NCBI GenBank assembly: GCA_026989405.1
Contig: JALSJL010000462.1
Location: forward strand, 1 to 9,374
DNA: 9,374 nucleotides
Source: Marinosulfonomonas sp.
Lineage (GTDB): Bacteria; Pseudomonadota; Alphaproteobacteria; Rhodobacterales; Rhodobacteraceae
Direction of reading: 5' to 3'
Shown here: positions 1 to 6,514 of the stretch, in pieces
Layout of the letters: each line of letters opens with the position of its first letter
Numbering within the stretch: position 1 is the first letter of the stretch
Made by a program: the position numbers and the translations under genes
The notes under the pieces: generated by a model
The model's database searches: none
The model's input: only the letters and a program-made list of their open reading frames with translations
What the model was told of the DNA's origin: nothing

Positions 1-1317
1 GTGATCTTGCAGAAAATCCGCGAAGCCGAGCGTGACCGTCAATACGAAGAGTTCAAGGACCGCGCGGGCACGATCATCAACGGTGTCGTCAAGCGCGAGG
101 AATACGGCAATGTCATCGTTGACGTGGGCACCGGTGAAGGCGTGCTGCGCCGCAATGAAAAGATCGGCCGCGAAAGCTATCGCCCGAACGACCGCATTCG
201 CTGCTACATCAAGGAAGTGCGCCGCGAACAGCGCGGGCCGCAGATCTTCCTGTCGCGCACCGCGCCGGAATTCATGGCCGAGCTGTTCAAGATGGAGGTG
301 CCGGAAATCTACGACGGTATCATCGAGATCAAGGCGGTTGCGCGCGATCCGGGCAGCCGGGCGAAGATTGCCGTGATCAGTTATGATTCGTCCATCGACC
401 CGGTGGGCGCCTGTGTCGGCATGCGCGGCTCGCGCGTGCAGGCCGTGGTGAACGAGCTTCAGGGCGAAAAGATCGACATCATTCCGTGGAACGATGACGC
501 GCCGACCTTCCTGGTGAACGCGCTGCAACCGGCCGAGGTCAGCAAGGTCGTGCTGGATGAGGACGCCGGCAAGATCGAGGTGGTGGTGCCCGACGAACAG
601 CTTTCGCTGGCCATCGGGCGGCGCGGGCAGAACGTGCGCCTGGCCAGCCAGTTGACCGGGCTGGATATCGACATTCTGACCGAAGAAGAAGAAAGCAAGC
701 GCCGTCAGGCCGAGTTCGAGGAACGCACCAAGCTGTTCATGGACACGCTGGATCTTGATGAGTTCTTTGCCCAGCTGCTGGTTTCGGAAGGGTTTTCTTC
801 CCTGGAGGAAGTCGCCTTCGTCGATCCGGCAGAGTTGACCGTGATCGACGGTGTCGACGACGACACGGCGGCCGAGCTGCAGGCGCGTGCGCGCGACTAC
901 ATCGAAGCCCAGAACAAGAAGGCACTGGATCACGCGCGTGAACTGGGCGTCGAAGACAGCCTGATTGCCTATGAGGGTCTGACCCCGCAAATGGTCGAAG
1001 CGCTTGCCGAGGATGGCATCAAGACGCTGGAAGATTTCGCGACCTGCGCGGATTGGGAACTTGCCGGCGGGTGGACAACGATTGACGGTGAGCGCGTGAA
1101 GGATGAAGGCATCCTCGAAAAATTCGACCTCAGCCTGGAAGAGGCACAGGACCTGGTGATGACCGCCCGAATTCAGCTTGGCTGGGTTGACCCCGCCGAT
1201 CTGGAGCCGGAAACGCCCGAGGGCGAGGATGGTGAAGACGGGGAGAAGGCGGAAGACATCGCTGAGGACAACGCAGATTCCAAGGCGGCCGAAACAACCG
1301 GAGAATCCGAAGCCTGA
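1..1317 (+). CDS. nusA: Transcription termination/antitermination factor NusA, 5'-truncated
   Basis: NusA binds RNA polymerase and nascent RNA and modulates pausing, termination and antitermination. The frame is open from base 1 to the TGA at 1315-1317 (438 residues visible). The GTG at base 1 is almost certainly an internal Val codon: the protein begins at the linker just before the S1 domain, so the N-terminal polymerase-binding domain of roughly 100 residues lies upstream of the window. In window numbering, an S1 domain spans about 16-87, followed by two KH domains with the signatures GMRGSRV (140-146) and IGRRGQN (205-211). After that come helix-hairpin-helix/acidic-repeat-like segments at about 245-300 and 315-395, and a Glu/Asp-rich tail after 400. 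The tail repeats (C-terminal domains) match the longer proteobacterial NusA type. The next gene starts 21 nt downstream, as expected for the nusA–ylxR–infB operon. Identification is secure; only the start is missing. Confidence 0.97.
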   Translation: MILQKIREAERDRQYEEFKDRAGTIINGVVKREEYGNVIVDVGTGEGVLRRNEKIGRESYRPNDRIRCYIKEVRREQRGPQIFLSRTAPEFMAELFKMEVPEIYDGIIEIKAVARDPGSRAKIAVISYDSSIDPVGACVGMRGSRVQAVVNELQGEKIDIIPWNDDAPTFLVNALQPAEVSKVVLDEDAGKIEVVVPDEQLSLAIGRRGQNVRLASQLTGLDIDILTEEEESKRRQAEFEERTKLFMDTLDLDEFFAQLLVSEGFSSLEEVAFVDPAELTVIDGVDDDTAAELQARARDYIEAQNKKALDHARELGVEDSLIAYEGLTPQMVEALAEDGIKTLEDFATCADWELAGGWTTIDGERVKDEGILEKFDLSLEEAQDLVMTARIQLGWVDPADLEPETPEGEDGEDGEKAEDIAEDNADSKAAETTGESEA

Positions 1318-1338
1318 GTCGGGCTTCGGGAGTTTCGC

Positions 1339-1968
1339 GTGACGCGCGGTGGCCAACCAAAAAAGCGGGCAGAGCCCGAACGCAGGTGCATTGTCACCGG
1401 CGAGGCTCAGCCCAGGGGTGGCCTGATTCGATTCGTGGTCGGGCCGAATGACGTTGTCGTCCCGGACGTCCTTGGGAAACTGCCGGGGCGCGGCATCTGG
1501 GTGACCGCGGATCGCGCAACGCTGGAAAAGGCCGTGAACAAGGGGCTGTTTGCCCGCGCAGCAAAAGCTCCTGCAAGGGCACCGGAAGATCTGGTCGCTG
1601 AAGTCGAGCGGCAACTGGCGCGGCGCGTTGTCGATCTGGTCGCACTGTCGCGCAAGGCCGGTTTGGCGGTCGCCGGGTTCGAGAAGGTAAAACGCTGGCT
1701 GGCGGACGGGCACGCAAAGGTGTTGCTGCAGGCCTCTGACGGGTCAGAACGCGGCAAAGGCAAGCTGTGGACGCCGGAAGGCGGGCGGTTTTTCGGGATG
1801 CTGAGCGCATCGGAATTGGGTTTGGCTTTCGGGCGTGAAAGTGTGATACATGGCGCGCTTGCGGCTGGCGGACTCACAACACGTGTTGTAGATGATGCTA
1901 CGCGGCTCGCGGGATTCCGCGAAATCGACGGTGGGAAGACCCATCGGAAAGGTAAGACGACGAAATGA
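1339..1968 (+). CDS. YlxR-family RNA-binding protein fused to an L7Ae/YlxQ-like domain
   Basis: This 209-residue protein has two parts. Residues about 12-90 match the YlxR (DUF448) family: the RRCIVTGE motif (15-22), the LIRFV strand (29-33) and LPGRGIWVTADR (48-59). Residues about 95-192 resemble the ribosomal L7Ae/YlxQ fold: LVALSRKAGLAVAGFEKV (100-117), VLLQASDGS (128-136) and GRESVIHGAL (165-174). The C-terminus is Lys/Arg-rich. In Bacillus these two domains are separate proteins (YlxR, YlxQ) encoded between nusA and infB; here they form one chain. The role is presumably RNA or ribosome binding, but the exact function is unsettled for the family. The start is GTG at 1339, chosen because GGGAG (1328-1332) lies 6 nt upstream and because the YlxR motif follows at once. 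Its stop overlaps the infB start as ATGA (1965-1968), which suggests translational coupling. Confidence 0.93.
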   Translation: MTRGGQPKKRAEPERRCIVTGEAQPRGGLIRFVVGPNDVVVPDVLGKLPGRGIWVTADRATLEKAVNKGLFARAAKAPARAPEDLVAEVERQLARRVVDLVALSRKAGLAVAGFEKVKRWLADGHAKVLLQASDGSERGKGKLWTPEGGRFFGMLSASELGLAFGRESVIHGALAAGGLTTRVVDDATRLAGFREIDGGKTHRKGKTTK

Positions 1969-4460
1969 GCGATACAGACGGCAAAAAACCTCTTGGACTG
2001 CGCGGCGCTGGACGACCGGGTCAGGTGAAGCAAAGTTTCAGCCATGGACGGACAAAGAACGTCGTGGTTGAAACCAAGCGCAAGCGCGTTGTGGTTCCCA
2101 AGCCAGGTGCTGCAAGCGGTGGTGCTCAACCCGGTGCGAAAGTGACGCCGGGTGGAGACCCGAGGAAGCGGCCCGCCGGTATCTCTGACGCCGAAATGGA
2201 GCGGCGTCTGAAGGCGCTCAGAGCCGCAAAGGCTCGTGAGGCCGAGGACGAAAAGAAGCGCGCGGAAGAAGACCTGAAACGCGAGCGTGATCGGCAGCGC
2301 CGGCGCGAAGAGGCTGAAGCCAAAGAGCGCGAAGCCCGCGAACTTCAGGAGCGCTCGCGCCTCAAGGCCGAGGAAGCTGCATCCAAAAAGCGCGATGCCG
2401 AAGATGGTGCGCGCAAGGCCGCTGCCGCGGCAGCGGCGCCGGCCGCGGAAGAGCCGGCCGCCCGACCGGCCGCCAAGCCTTCGGCGGCCCCTCGCAAAAC
2501 CGACCGCGAGCGTGACCAGCGCCGCGAGGCCAAGGGCAAGGGCCAGCGCGACAGCGGCCGCCGCTCGGGCAAGCTCACGCTGAACCAGGCCCTTTCGGGC
2601 GGCGAAGGCGGGCGGCAGCGTTCGCTGGCAGCCATGAAGCGCAAGCAAGAGCGCGCGCGTCAGAAGGCGCTTGGCGGTGCGGAGTCGCACGAAAAAGTCA
2701 TTCGTGACGTCCAGATCCCCGAAACCATTGTGGTTCAGGAACTGGCAAACCGGATGGCCGAACGTGTGGCCGATGTGGTCAAGTCGCTGATGAACATGGG
2801 CATGATGGTTACACAGAACCAGTCGATTGACGCCGACACGGCGGAATTGATCGTCGAAGAGTTCGGCCACAAGGTCGTTCGCGTGTCGGACGCCGATGTG
2901 GAAGACGTGATCAAGACCGAAGAAGATCGCCCGGAAGACCTGAAGCCGCGCCCGCCCGTGATCACGGTGATGGGCCATGTCGACCACGGCAAGACATCGT
3001 TGCTGGATGCGATCCGCAAGACAAAGGTTGTGTCAGGCGAAGCCGGCGGGATCACCCAGCATATCGGTGCCTACCAGGTGACAACGGATGACGGGACGGT
3101 TCTGACCTTCCTTGATACTCCGGGCCACGCGGCGTTCACGTCAATGCGTGCACGCGGGGCGCAGGTAACCGATATCGTGGTTCTGGTTGTGGCCGCCGAT
3201 GATGCGGTCATGCCGCAAACGGTCGAAGCCATTCACCACGCCAAGGCAGCCGGTGTTCCGATGATCGTTGCGATCAACAAGATCGACCGGCCGGGCGCGA
3301 ACCCGGACAAGGTGCGCACCGACCTGTTGCAGCACGAAGTGATCGTGGAAAAAATGTCGGGCGATGTTCTGGATGTCGAGGTGTCGGCGATTGACGGCAC
3401 CGGTCTGGACAAGCTGCTTGAGGCGATCGTCCTGCAGGCAGAATTGCTTGACCTGAAGGCCAATCCAGACCGCGCCGCGCAAGGCGCCGTGATCGAAGCG
3501 CAACTTGACGTGGGCCGTGGACCCGTGGCGACCGTTCTGGTTCAGAACGGGACGTTGCACCAGGGTGACATCTTCGTGGTTGGCGAACAGTGGGGCAAGG
3601 TGCGCGCGCTGATCAACGACAAGGGCGAACGCGTGAAAGACGCCGGCCCATCGGTGCCGGTCGAAGTGCTTGGTCTGCACGGAACGCCCGAAGCCGGTGA
3701 CGTTCTGAACGTCACAGATACCGAGGCACAGGCGCGTGAAATCGCTGAATACCGCCACGAATCAGCCAAGGAAAAACGTGCCGCCGCCGGCGCCGCGACG
3801 ACCCTTGAACAGCTGATGGCGAAGGCCAAGGAAGACGAAAACGTGGCCGAGCTGCCAATACTGGTCAAGGCCGACGTGCAGGGTTCTGCCGAGGCAATCG
3901 TCCAGGCGATGGAAAAGATCGGCAATGACGAGGTTCGGGTGCGGGTTCTGCATTCGGGCGTTGGCGCGATCACCGAAAGCGATGTCGGGCTTGCCGAAGC
4001 ATCCGGGGCCCCGGTGATCGGATTCAATGTCCGGGCCAACTCGACGGCCCGGAAGGTTGCGAACCAGAAGGGTGTCGAAATCCGGTATTACTCGGTGATC
4101 TACGACCTTGTGGATGACGTGAAAGCTGCCGCGTCGGGTCTGCTTTCGGCCGAAATCCGCGAGAAGTTCATCGGCTATGCCGAGGTCAAGGACGTGTTCA
4201 AGGTCTCGAATGTCGGCAAGGTCGCCGGTTGTCTGGTGACGGAAGGCGTGGCCCGCCGGTCGGCTGGTGTCCGCCTTTTGCGTGACAACGTGGTCATTCA
4301 CGAAGGCACACTGAAAACCCTGAAACGCTTCAAGGATGAAGTGGCAGAGGTTCAGTCTGGCCAGGAGTGCGGCATGGCGTTTGAAAACTACGAGGATGTT
4401 CGCAAGGGCGATGTCATCGAAATATTCGAGCGCGAAGAAGTTGAACGCAATCTTGAGTGA
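1965..4460 (+). CDS. infB: Translation initiation factor IF-2
   Basis: IF-2 is the GTPase that places fMet-tRNA on the 30S subunit and promotes subunit joining. The protein has 831 residues, a normal length for the family. It shows an N-terminal low-complexity region: a highly charged Glu/Arg/Lys coiled-coil-like stretch at about 75-150, and an Ala-rich stretch at 152-162. An LTLNQAL segment lies at 204-210 and an IF2_N-like segment at about 250-308 (IPETIVVQELANRM onward). The G domain has G1 GHVDHGKT (337-344), switch region GGITQHIGAY (361-370), G3 DTPGHAAF (384-391), G4 NKID (438-441) and G5 SAI (474-476). Domains II-IV follow to the end, with VKADVQGSAEAI-type and EIREKFIGYAEVK-type motifs in the C-terminal part. 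It starts in an ATGA overlap with the preceding gene; AAAGG at 1948-1952 is rather far (12 nt) for a strong Shine-Dalgarno, so coupling probably matters. It is the last gene of the operon here; rbfA does not follow. Confidence 0.98.
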   Translation: MSDTDGKKPLGLRGAGRPGQVKQSFSHGRTKNVVVETKRKRVVVPKPGAASGGAQPGAKVTPGGDPRKRPAGISDAEMERRLKALRAAKAREAEDEKKRAEEDLKRERDRQRRREEAEAKEREARELQERSRLKAEEAASKKRDAEDGARKAAAAAAAPAAEEPAARPAAKPSAAPRKTDRERDQRREAKGKGQRDSGRRSGKLTLNQALSGGEGGRQRSLAAMKRKQERARQKALGGAESHEKVIRDVQIPETIVVQELANRMAERVADVVKSLMNMGMMVTQNQSIDADTAELIVEEFGHKVVRVSDADVEDVIKTEEDRPEDLKPRPPVITVMGHVDHGKTSLLDAIRKTKVVSGEAGGITQHIGAYQVTTDDGTVLTFLDTPGHAAFTSMRARGAQVTDIVVLVVAADDAVMPQTVEAIHHAKAAGVPMIVAINKIDRPGANPDKVRTDLLQHEVIVEKMSGDVLDVEVSAIDGTGLDKLLEAIVLQAELLDLKANPDRAAQGAVIEAQLDVGRGPVATVLVQNGTLHQGDIFVVGEQWGKVRALINDKGERVKDAGPSVPVEVLGLHGTPEAGDVLNVTDTEAQAREIAEYRHESAKEKRAAAGAATTLEQLMAKAKEDENVAELPILVKADVQGSAEAIVQAMEKIGNDEVRVRVLHSGVGAITESDVGLAEASGAPVIGFNVRANSTARKVANQKGVEIRYYSVIYDLVDDVKAAASGLLSAEIREKFIGYAEVKDVFKVSNVGKVAGCLVTEGVARRSAGVRLLRDNVVIHEGTLKTLKRFKDEVAEVQSGQECGMAFENYEDVRKGDVIEIFEREEVERNLE

Positions 4461-4492
4461 TCAGGATGGCGCAGTTGACTTCTGCATCCTGA
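4461..4492 (+). other. Imperfect hairpin immediately after the infB stop
   Basis: TCAGGATG (4461-4468) is the exact reverse complement of CATCCTGA (4485-4492). An inner GCAG (4471-4474) can pair with CTGC (4482-4485) in an alternative register. It begins on the base after the infB TGA. There is no T-run after it on the plus strand (AATTGAAAA follows), so by itself it is not a classical terminator. It could protect the 3' end of the mRNA or act together with the stronger hairpin at 4500-4525. The pairing is seen in the sequence; the function is inference. Confidence 0.45.
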
Positions 4493-4495
4493 AAT

Positions 4496-4529
4496 TGAAA
4501 AGGGCGGCCTGGTCTGGCCGCCCTTGATC
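4496..4529. terminator. Probable bidirectional intrinsic terminator between infB and the short minus-strand gene
   Basis: AAGGGCGGCC (4500-4509) pairs perfectly with GGCCGCCCTT (4516-4525) around a 6-nt loop. On the minus strand the GC-rich part of the stem is followed by TTTTCAATTT, a usable U-tract, and the hairpin begins 20 nt after the stop of the short ORF at 4546. On the plus strand the stem is followed by TTGATCATT, a weaker U-tract, 40 nt beyond the infB stop. The same structure probably ends both convergent transcripts, and it is the better terminator for the minus strand. Confidence 0.75.
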
Positions 4530-4545
4530 ATTCTGGTTGGTGGCT

Positions 4546-4680
4546 TCAGGCTGCTGCCACGACCGGCAAGCCCTGGAATACCTGATCACCCACCCGGACA
4601 ACGACTCTGCCATTATCCAGTTTCCGGACGAAGATGCCCTGAACATAAACACAACTACCAACGAGTATCGTCTGAAGCAT
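4546..4680 (-). CDS. Short hypothetical protein, 44 residues, between infB and mutT
   Basis: I do not recognise a named family. The ORF starts at ATG 4680-4678 and ends at TGA (4548-4546). The product begins MLQTILVGSCVYVQG, continues with a charged turn (RKLDNGR, 19-25) and a beta-like stretch with alternating hydrophobics (VVVRVGDQVFQGLPVV, 26-41), and ends in AAA. It looks like a small beta-hairpin or SH3-like fold with no signal peptide or clear membrane span. GAGGGG (4696-4691) lies 10 nt before the ATG, and an in-frame TGA 9 nt upstream of it leaves no room for a longer N-terminus. It is bracketed by a minus-strand terminator-like hairpin upstream (4736-4754) and a strong one 20 nt downstream (4500-4525), as expected for a monocistronic gene. 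Third positions favour G/C in the second half but not in the first. Overlapping longer frames here lack protein-like character. Coding is an inference from these signs. Confidence 0.6.
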   Translation of the reverse strand: MLQTILVGSCVYVQGIFVRKLDNGRVVVRVGDQVFQGLPVVAAA

Positions 4681-4850
4681 TGAAACTCATCCCCTCAAGT
4701 TTCGATTAGGTTTCATGTTAGGATTGACCCGAAACAAAAAGCCAGTTGCCTGGCGCACTGTCTCTACTATAGGCATCATTTCGCTTATTGATAGGCGCAA
4801 TTTTGCCCTTTGCTCGCCTTAAAGTAGAGATTCACGATTTTTGAACGCTT
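4681..4850. other. AT-richer spacer between the short ORF and mutT
   Basis: This 170-nt stretch is visibly richer in A/T than the flanking genes and carries no convincing reading frame. It holds the GCAA-loop hairpin described separately (4736-4754) and, on the minus strand, an isolated TATAGT (4771-4766) that resembles a -10 box but has no TTGACA-like partner at 17 nt. If used, that box would start transcripts just before the hairpin. I find no clear promoter for the short ORF between the hairpin and its Shine-Dalgarno sequence. Confidence 0.4.
4736..4754 (-). terminator. Probable intrinsic terminator downstream of mutT (GNRA-type loop)
   Basis: Read on the minus strand, GCCAG (4754-4750), tetraloop GCAA (4749-4746) and CTGGC (4745-4741) form a compact 5-bp GC-rich stem, followed directly by TTTTTGTTT. 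This is the layout of an intrinsic terminator, about 97 nt past the mutT stop, so it likely ends the isomerase–argJ–mutT transcript. The stem is short and the efficiency may be partial. It also lies 61 nt upstream of the short ORF's ATG, so an attenuator role in that gene's leader is possible. Confidence 0.6.
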
Positions 4851-5249
4851 CTAAAGCCAATCCCGCAATATGGGAATGAGCGGCGAATCGGCCGCGGGCA
4901 TGGGATATTCGGAGAGTTTTCCAGGCGGAACCCAAGCCAGTTTCTGCCGTTCCCGGGCGCAAATGACCCCTTTCCATTTTCTGCAAATGAACAGTGGCAT
5001 CAAAAGATGAAAGTCATCGTAGGCATGGCTGGCGAAGGTCAAGGGGGCCAGGCAGCTTTCCCAGGTGTCGATGCTCAGCTCTTCGCGCAACTCACGGATC
5101 AGCGCTGCTTCCGGGGTTTCGCCCGGCTCGACCTTGCCGCCCGGAAACTCCCACAGGCCAGCCATCGACTTGCCTTCCGGTCTCTGCGCCAGCAGGACGC
5201 GACCGTCCTTGTCGACCAGGGCCGCCGCCGAAACCAACAGGATATTCAT
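4851..5249 (-). CDS. mutT: MutT-like Nudix hydrolase, (d)NTP pyrophosphohydrolase
   Basis: The 132-residue protein has the MutT/Nudix fold. GLWEFPGGKVEPGET (31-45) leads into the Nudix box: G38, E44, then R52 E53 and E56 E57, the metal-binding glutamates. The family sanitises oxidised nucleotides such as 8-oxo-dGTP, hydrolysing them to the monophosphate in the cytoplasm; substrate here is inferred from MutT-like sequence and length. The usual Gly near the end of the box (REUxEExGU) is Ser59. The frame stays open upstream as far as 5408, but that would give a non-homologous Arg/Pro-rich extension inside argJ. ATG 5249 starts directly with the family's first beta strand (MNILLVSAAALVDKDGRVLLAQR). 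This ATG overlaps the argJ stop as ATGA and has no Shine-Dalgarno sequence in front of it, so translation probably depends on coupling to argJ. Last gene of the three-gene unit. Confidence 0.92.
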   Translation of the reverse strand: MNILLVSAAALVDKDGRVLLAQRPEGKSMAGLWEFPGGKVEPGETPEAALIRELREELSIDTWESCLAPLTFASHAYDDFHLLMPLFICRKWKGVICARERQKLAWVPPGKLSEYPMPAADSPLIPILRDWL

Positions 5250-6493
5250 GATCTGTAATCGGCGTTGATCTCGATGTAGCCGTGGGTCAGGTCGCATGTC
5301 CAGACCCGCGCGGAAGACTGGCCCAGGCCCAGGTCGACAGCTATGACGAGTTCCTGATTTTTCATGTAACGCGCGCCAGCATCCTCGCTGTAGTCGGGCG
5401 ATACCCATCCGTTCGCGGCCACCGGAATGTCGCCAAACCAGATGGCCAGCCGATCCCGATCAGCCTTCGCGCCCGATTTTCCGACAGCCATGACAATTCG
5501 GCCCCAGTTCGGATCTTCCCCGGCCATGGCGGTCTTGACCAGCGGTGAATTCGCCACCGACATTGCAACCAGTTTCGCGTCGCTGTCCGAAGTCGCGCCG
5601 GTCACGCGCACTTCAATGAACTTTGTTGCGCCTTCGCCGTCGCGCACGACCTGGTGGGCAAGATCCAGCATGGTCTCTTCCAGAGCTTGCTGGAACAGGC
5701 GGCCAGGCTCTGACGTGCCATCCACGATCTCGGCGTTGTCTGCCATGCCGGTTGCGCCGACAACAAGCGTGTCAGAGGTCGATGTATCGCTGTCGACGGT
5801 GATGCAGTTGAAGCTGCTGGCGGCCGCTCGTTCGACCATTTCCTGCAACACGGGTTGGGCTATTCTGGCATCCGTGAAGATATAGCAAAGCATGGTCGCC
5901 ATGTTCGGGGCGATCATGCCCGACCCCTTGGCGATCCCGGCGATCGTGACTGTCTTGCCGGACAGTTCGATCTGCCGGCAGGCACCCTTCGGGAATGTGT
6001 CGGTTGTCATGATGGCGCGGGCGGCAGGTTCAAAGCCGCCTGCCGACAGCCCTTGCACCAGGTCGGCGAGCTTGCCGACAATGCGTTCATGCGCAAGCGG
6101 TTCTCCGATGACACCGGTGGATGCGGTAAACACACGTTGGGTGGGGATCTCGAGAATCCGGGCCAGGCTGCTGGTCAGCCGTTCCACCGTTTCGTCGCCG
6201 CGCTTTCCGGTGAAGGCATTGGCATTGCCGGAATTCACCAGAATGGCGGCCTTTCCAATGGCTGGCTGCCCAACCTTTTTCTGGCAGTCCAGCACAGCCG
6301 CCGAGCGCGTGGACGAACGGGTGAACACACCGGCAATGGCCGAGCCTTCGGCAAGCTCGGCAAGCAGAACGTCGTCACGGCCGCGGTACTTTACGCCCGC
6401 CGCCGCAGTCGCAAGACGCACGCCGGCCACTGGCGGCAGGTCGGGAAACCCCGCTTTGGGCGCCAGAGGTGAAACCTTGTTCGAGACCGCCAC
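5246..6493 (-). CDS. argJ: Bifunctional ornithine acetyltransferase / N-acetylglutamate synthase ArgJ
   Basis: ArgJ moves the acetyl group from N-acetylornithine to glutamate, recycling it in arginine biosynthesis; bifunctional forms also use acetyl-CoA. The 415-residue protein is full length. It shows ASTGVIG (124-130, oxyanion-hole Thr-Gly), MTTDT (162-166), and the self-cleavage motif with K189 and PNMATML (196-202). In the family the precursor splits between Ala and Thr of this motif (A199/T200), and the new N-terminal Thr is the nucleophile. GEGATK (286-291) and GEDPNWGR (325-332) are also conserved. The C-terminus YIEINADYRS keeps the substrate-site Asn (N410) and ends in Ser where many homologues have Thr. 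ATG 6493 has AAAGG 4 nt upstream and lies 21 nt after the isomerase stop. Whether this protein is bifunctional cannot be decided from sequence alone. Confidence 0.96.
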   Translation of the reverse strand: MAVSNKVSPLAPKAGFPDLPPVAGVRLATAAAGVKYRGRDDVLLAELAEGSAIAGVFTRSSTRSAAVLDCQKKVGQPAIGKAAILVNSGNANAFTGKRGDETVERLTSSLARILEIPTQRVFTASTGVIGEPLAHERIVGKLADLVQGLSAGGFEPAARAIMTTDTFPKGACRQIELSGKTVTIAGIAKGSGMIAPNMATMLCYIFTDARIAQPVLQEMVERAAASSFNCITVDSDTSTSDTLVVGATGMADNAEIVDGTSEPGRLFQQALEETMLDLAHQVVRDGEGATKFIEVRVTGATSDSDAKLVAMSVANSPLVKTAMAGEDPNWGRIVMAVGKSGAKADRDRLAIWFGDIPVAANGWVSPDYSEDAGARYMKNQELVIAVDLGLGQSSARVWTCDLTHGYIEINADYRS

Positions 6494-6514
6494 ATCGGGC
6501 CTTTCAATGACAGT

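Noticed and set aside
1407..2987. A 526-codon open frame on the minus strand opposite the YlxR-type gene and infB
   Set aside because: It is antisense to two certain genes, has low-complexity composition dictated by their codon bias, and shows no recognisable domain. In GC-rich genomes such long shadow frames are common.
4461..4661. A 66-codon minus-strand frame in the same spacer
   Set aside because: It runs through the terminator hairpin to the infB stop, lacks a Shine-Dalgarno sequence and is in a different frame from the better supported short ORF.
4524..4709. A 61-codon plus-strand frame in the infB–mutT spacer
   Set aside because: It starts inside the terminator stem, has no Shine-Dalgarno sequence, and its Pro/Arg-rich product looks random. 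The 44-codon minus-strand ORF explains the same DNA better.
4761..4830. An 8-bp inverted repeat, TCTCTACT (4761-4768) and AGTAGAGA (4823-4830)
   Set aside because: The arms are 54 nt apart and cannot be extended. Such a match is easily expected by chance in this AT-richer spacer.
5250..5408. Extension of the MutT-like protein upstream to an ATG at 5408
   Set aside because: The extra 53 residues lie in the argJ coding region and are Arg/Pro-rich. The Nudix fold begins directly at ATG 5249, which is coupled to the argJ stop.
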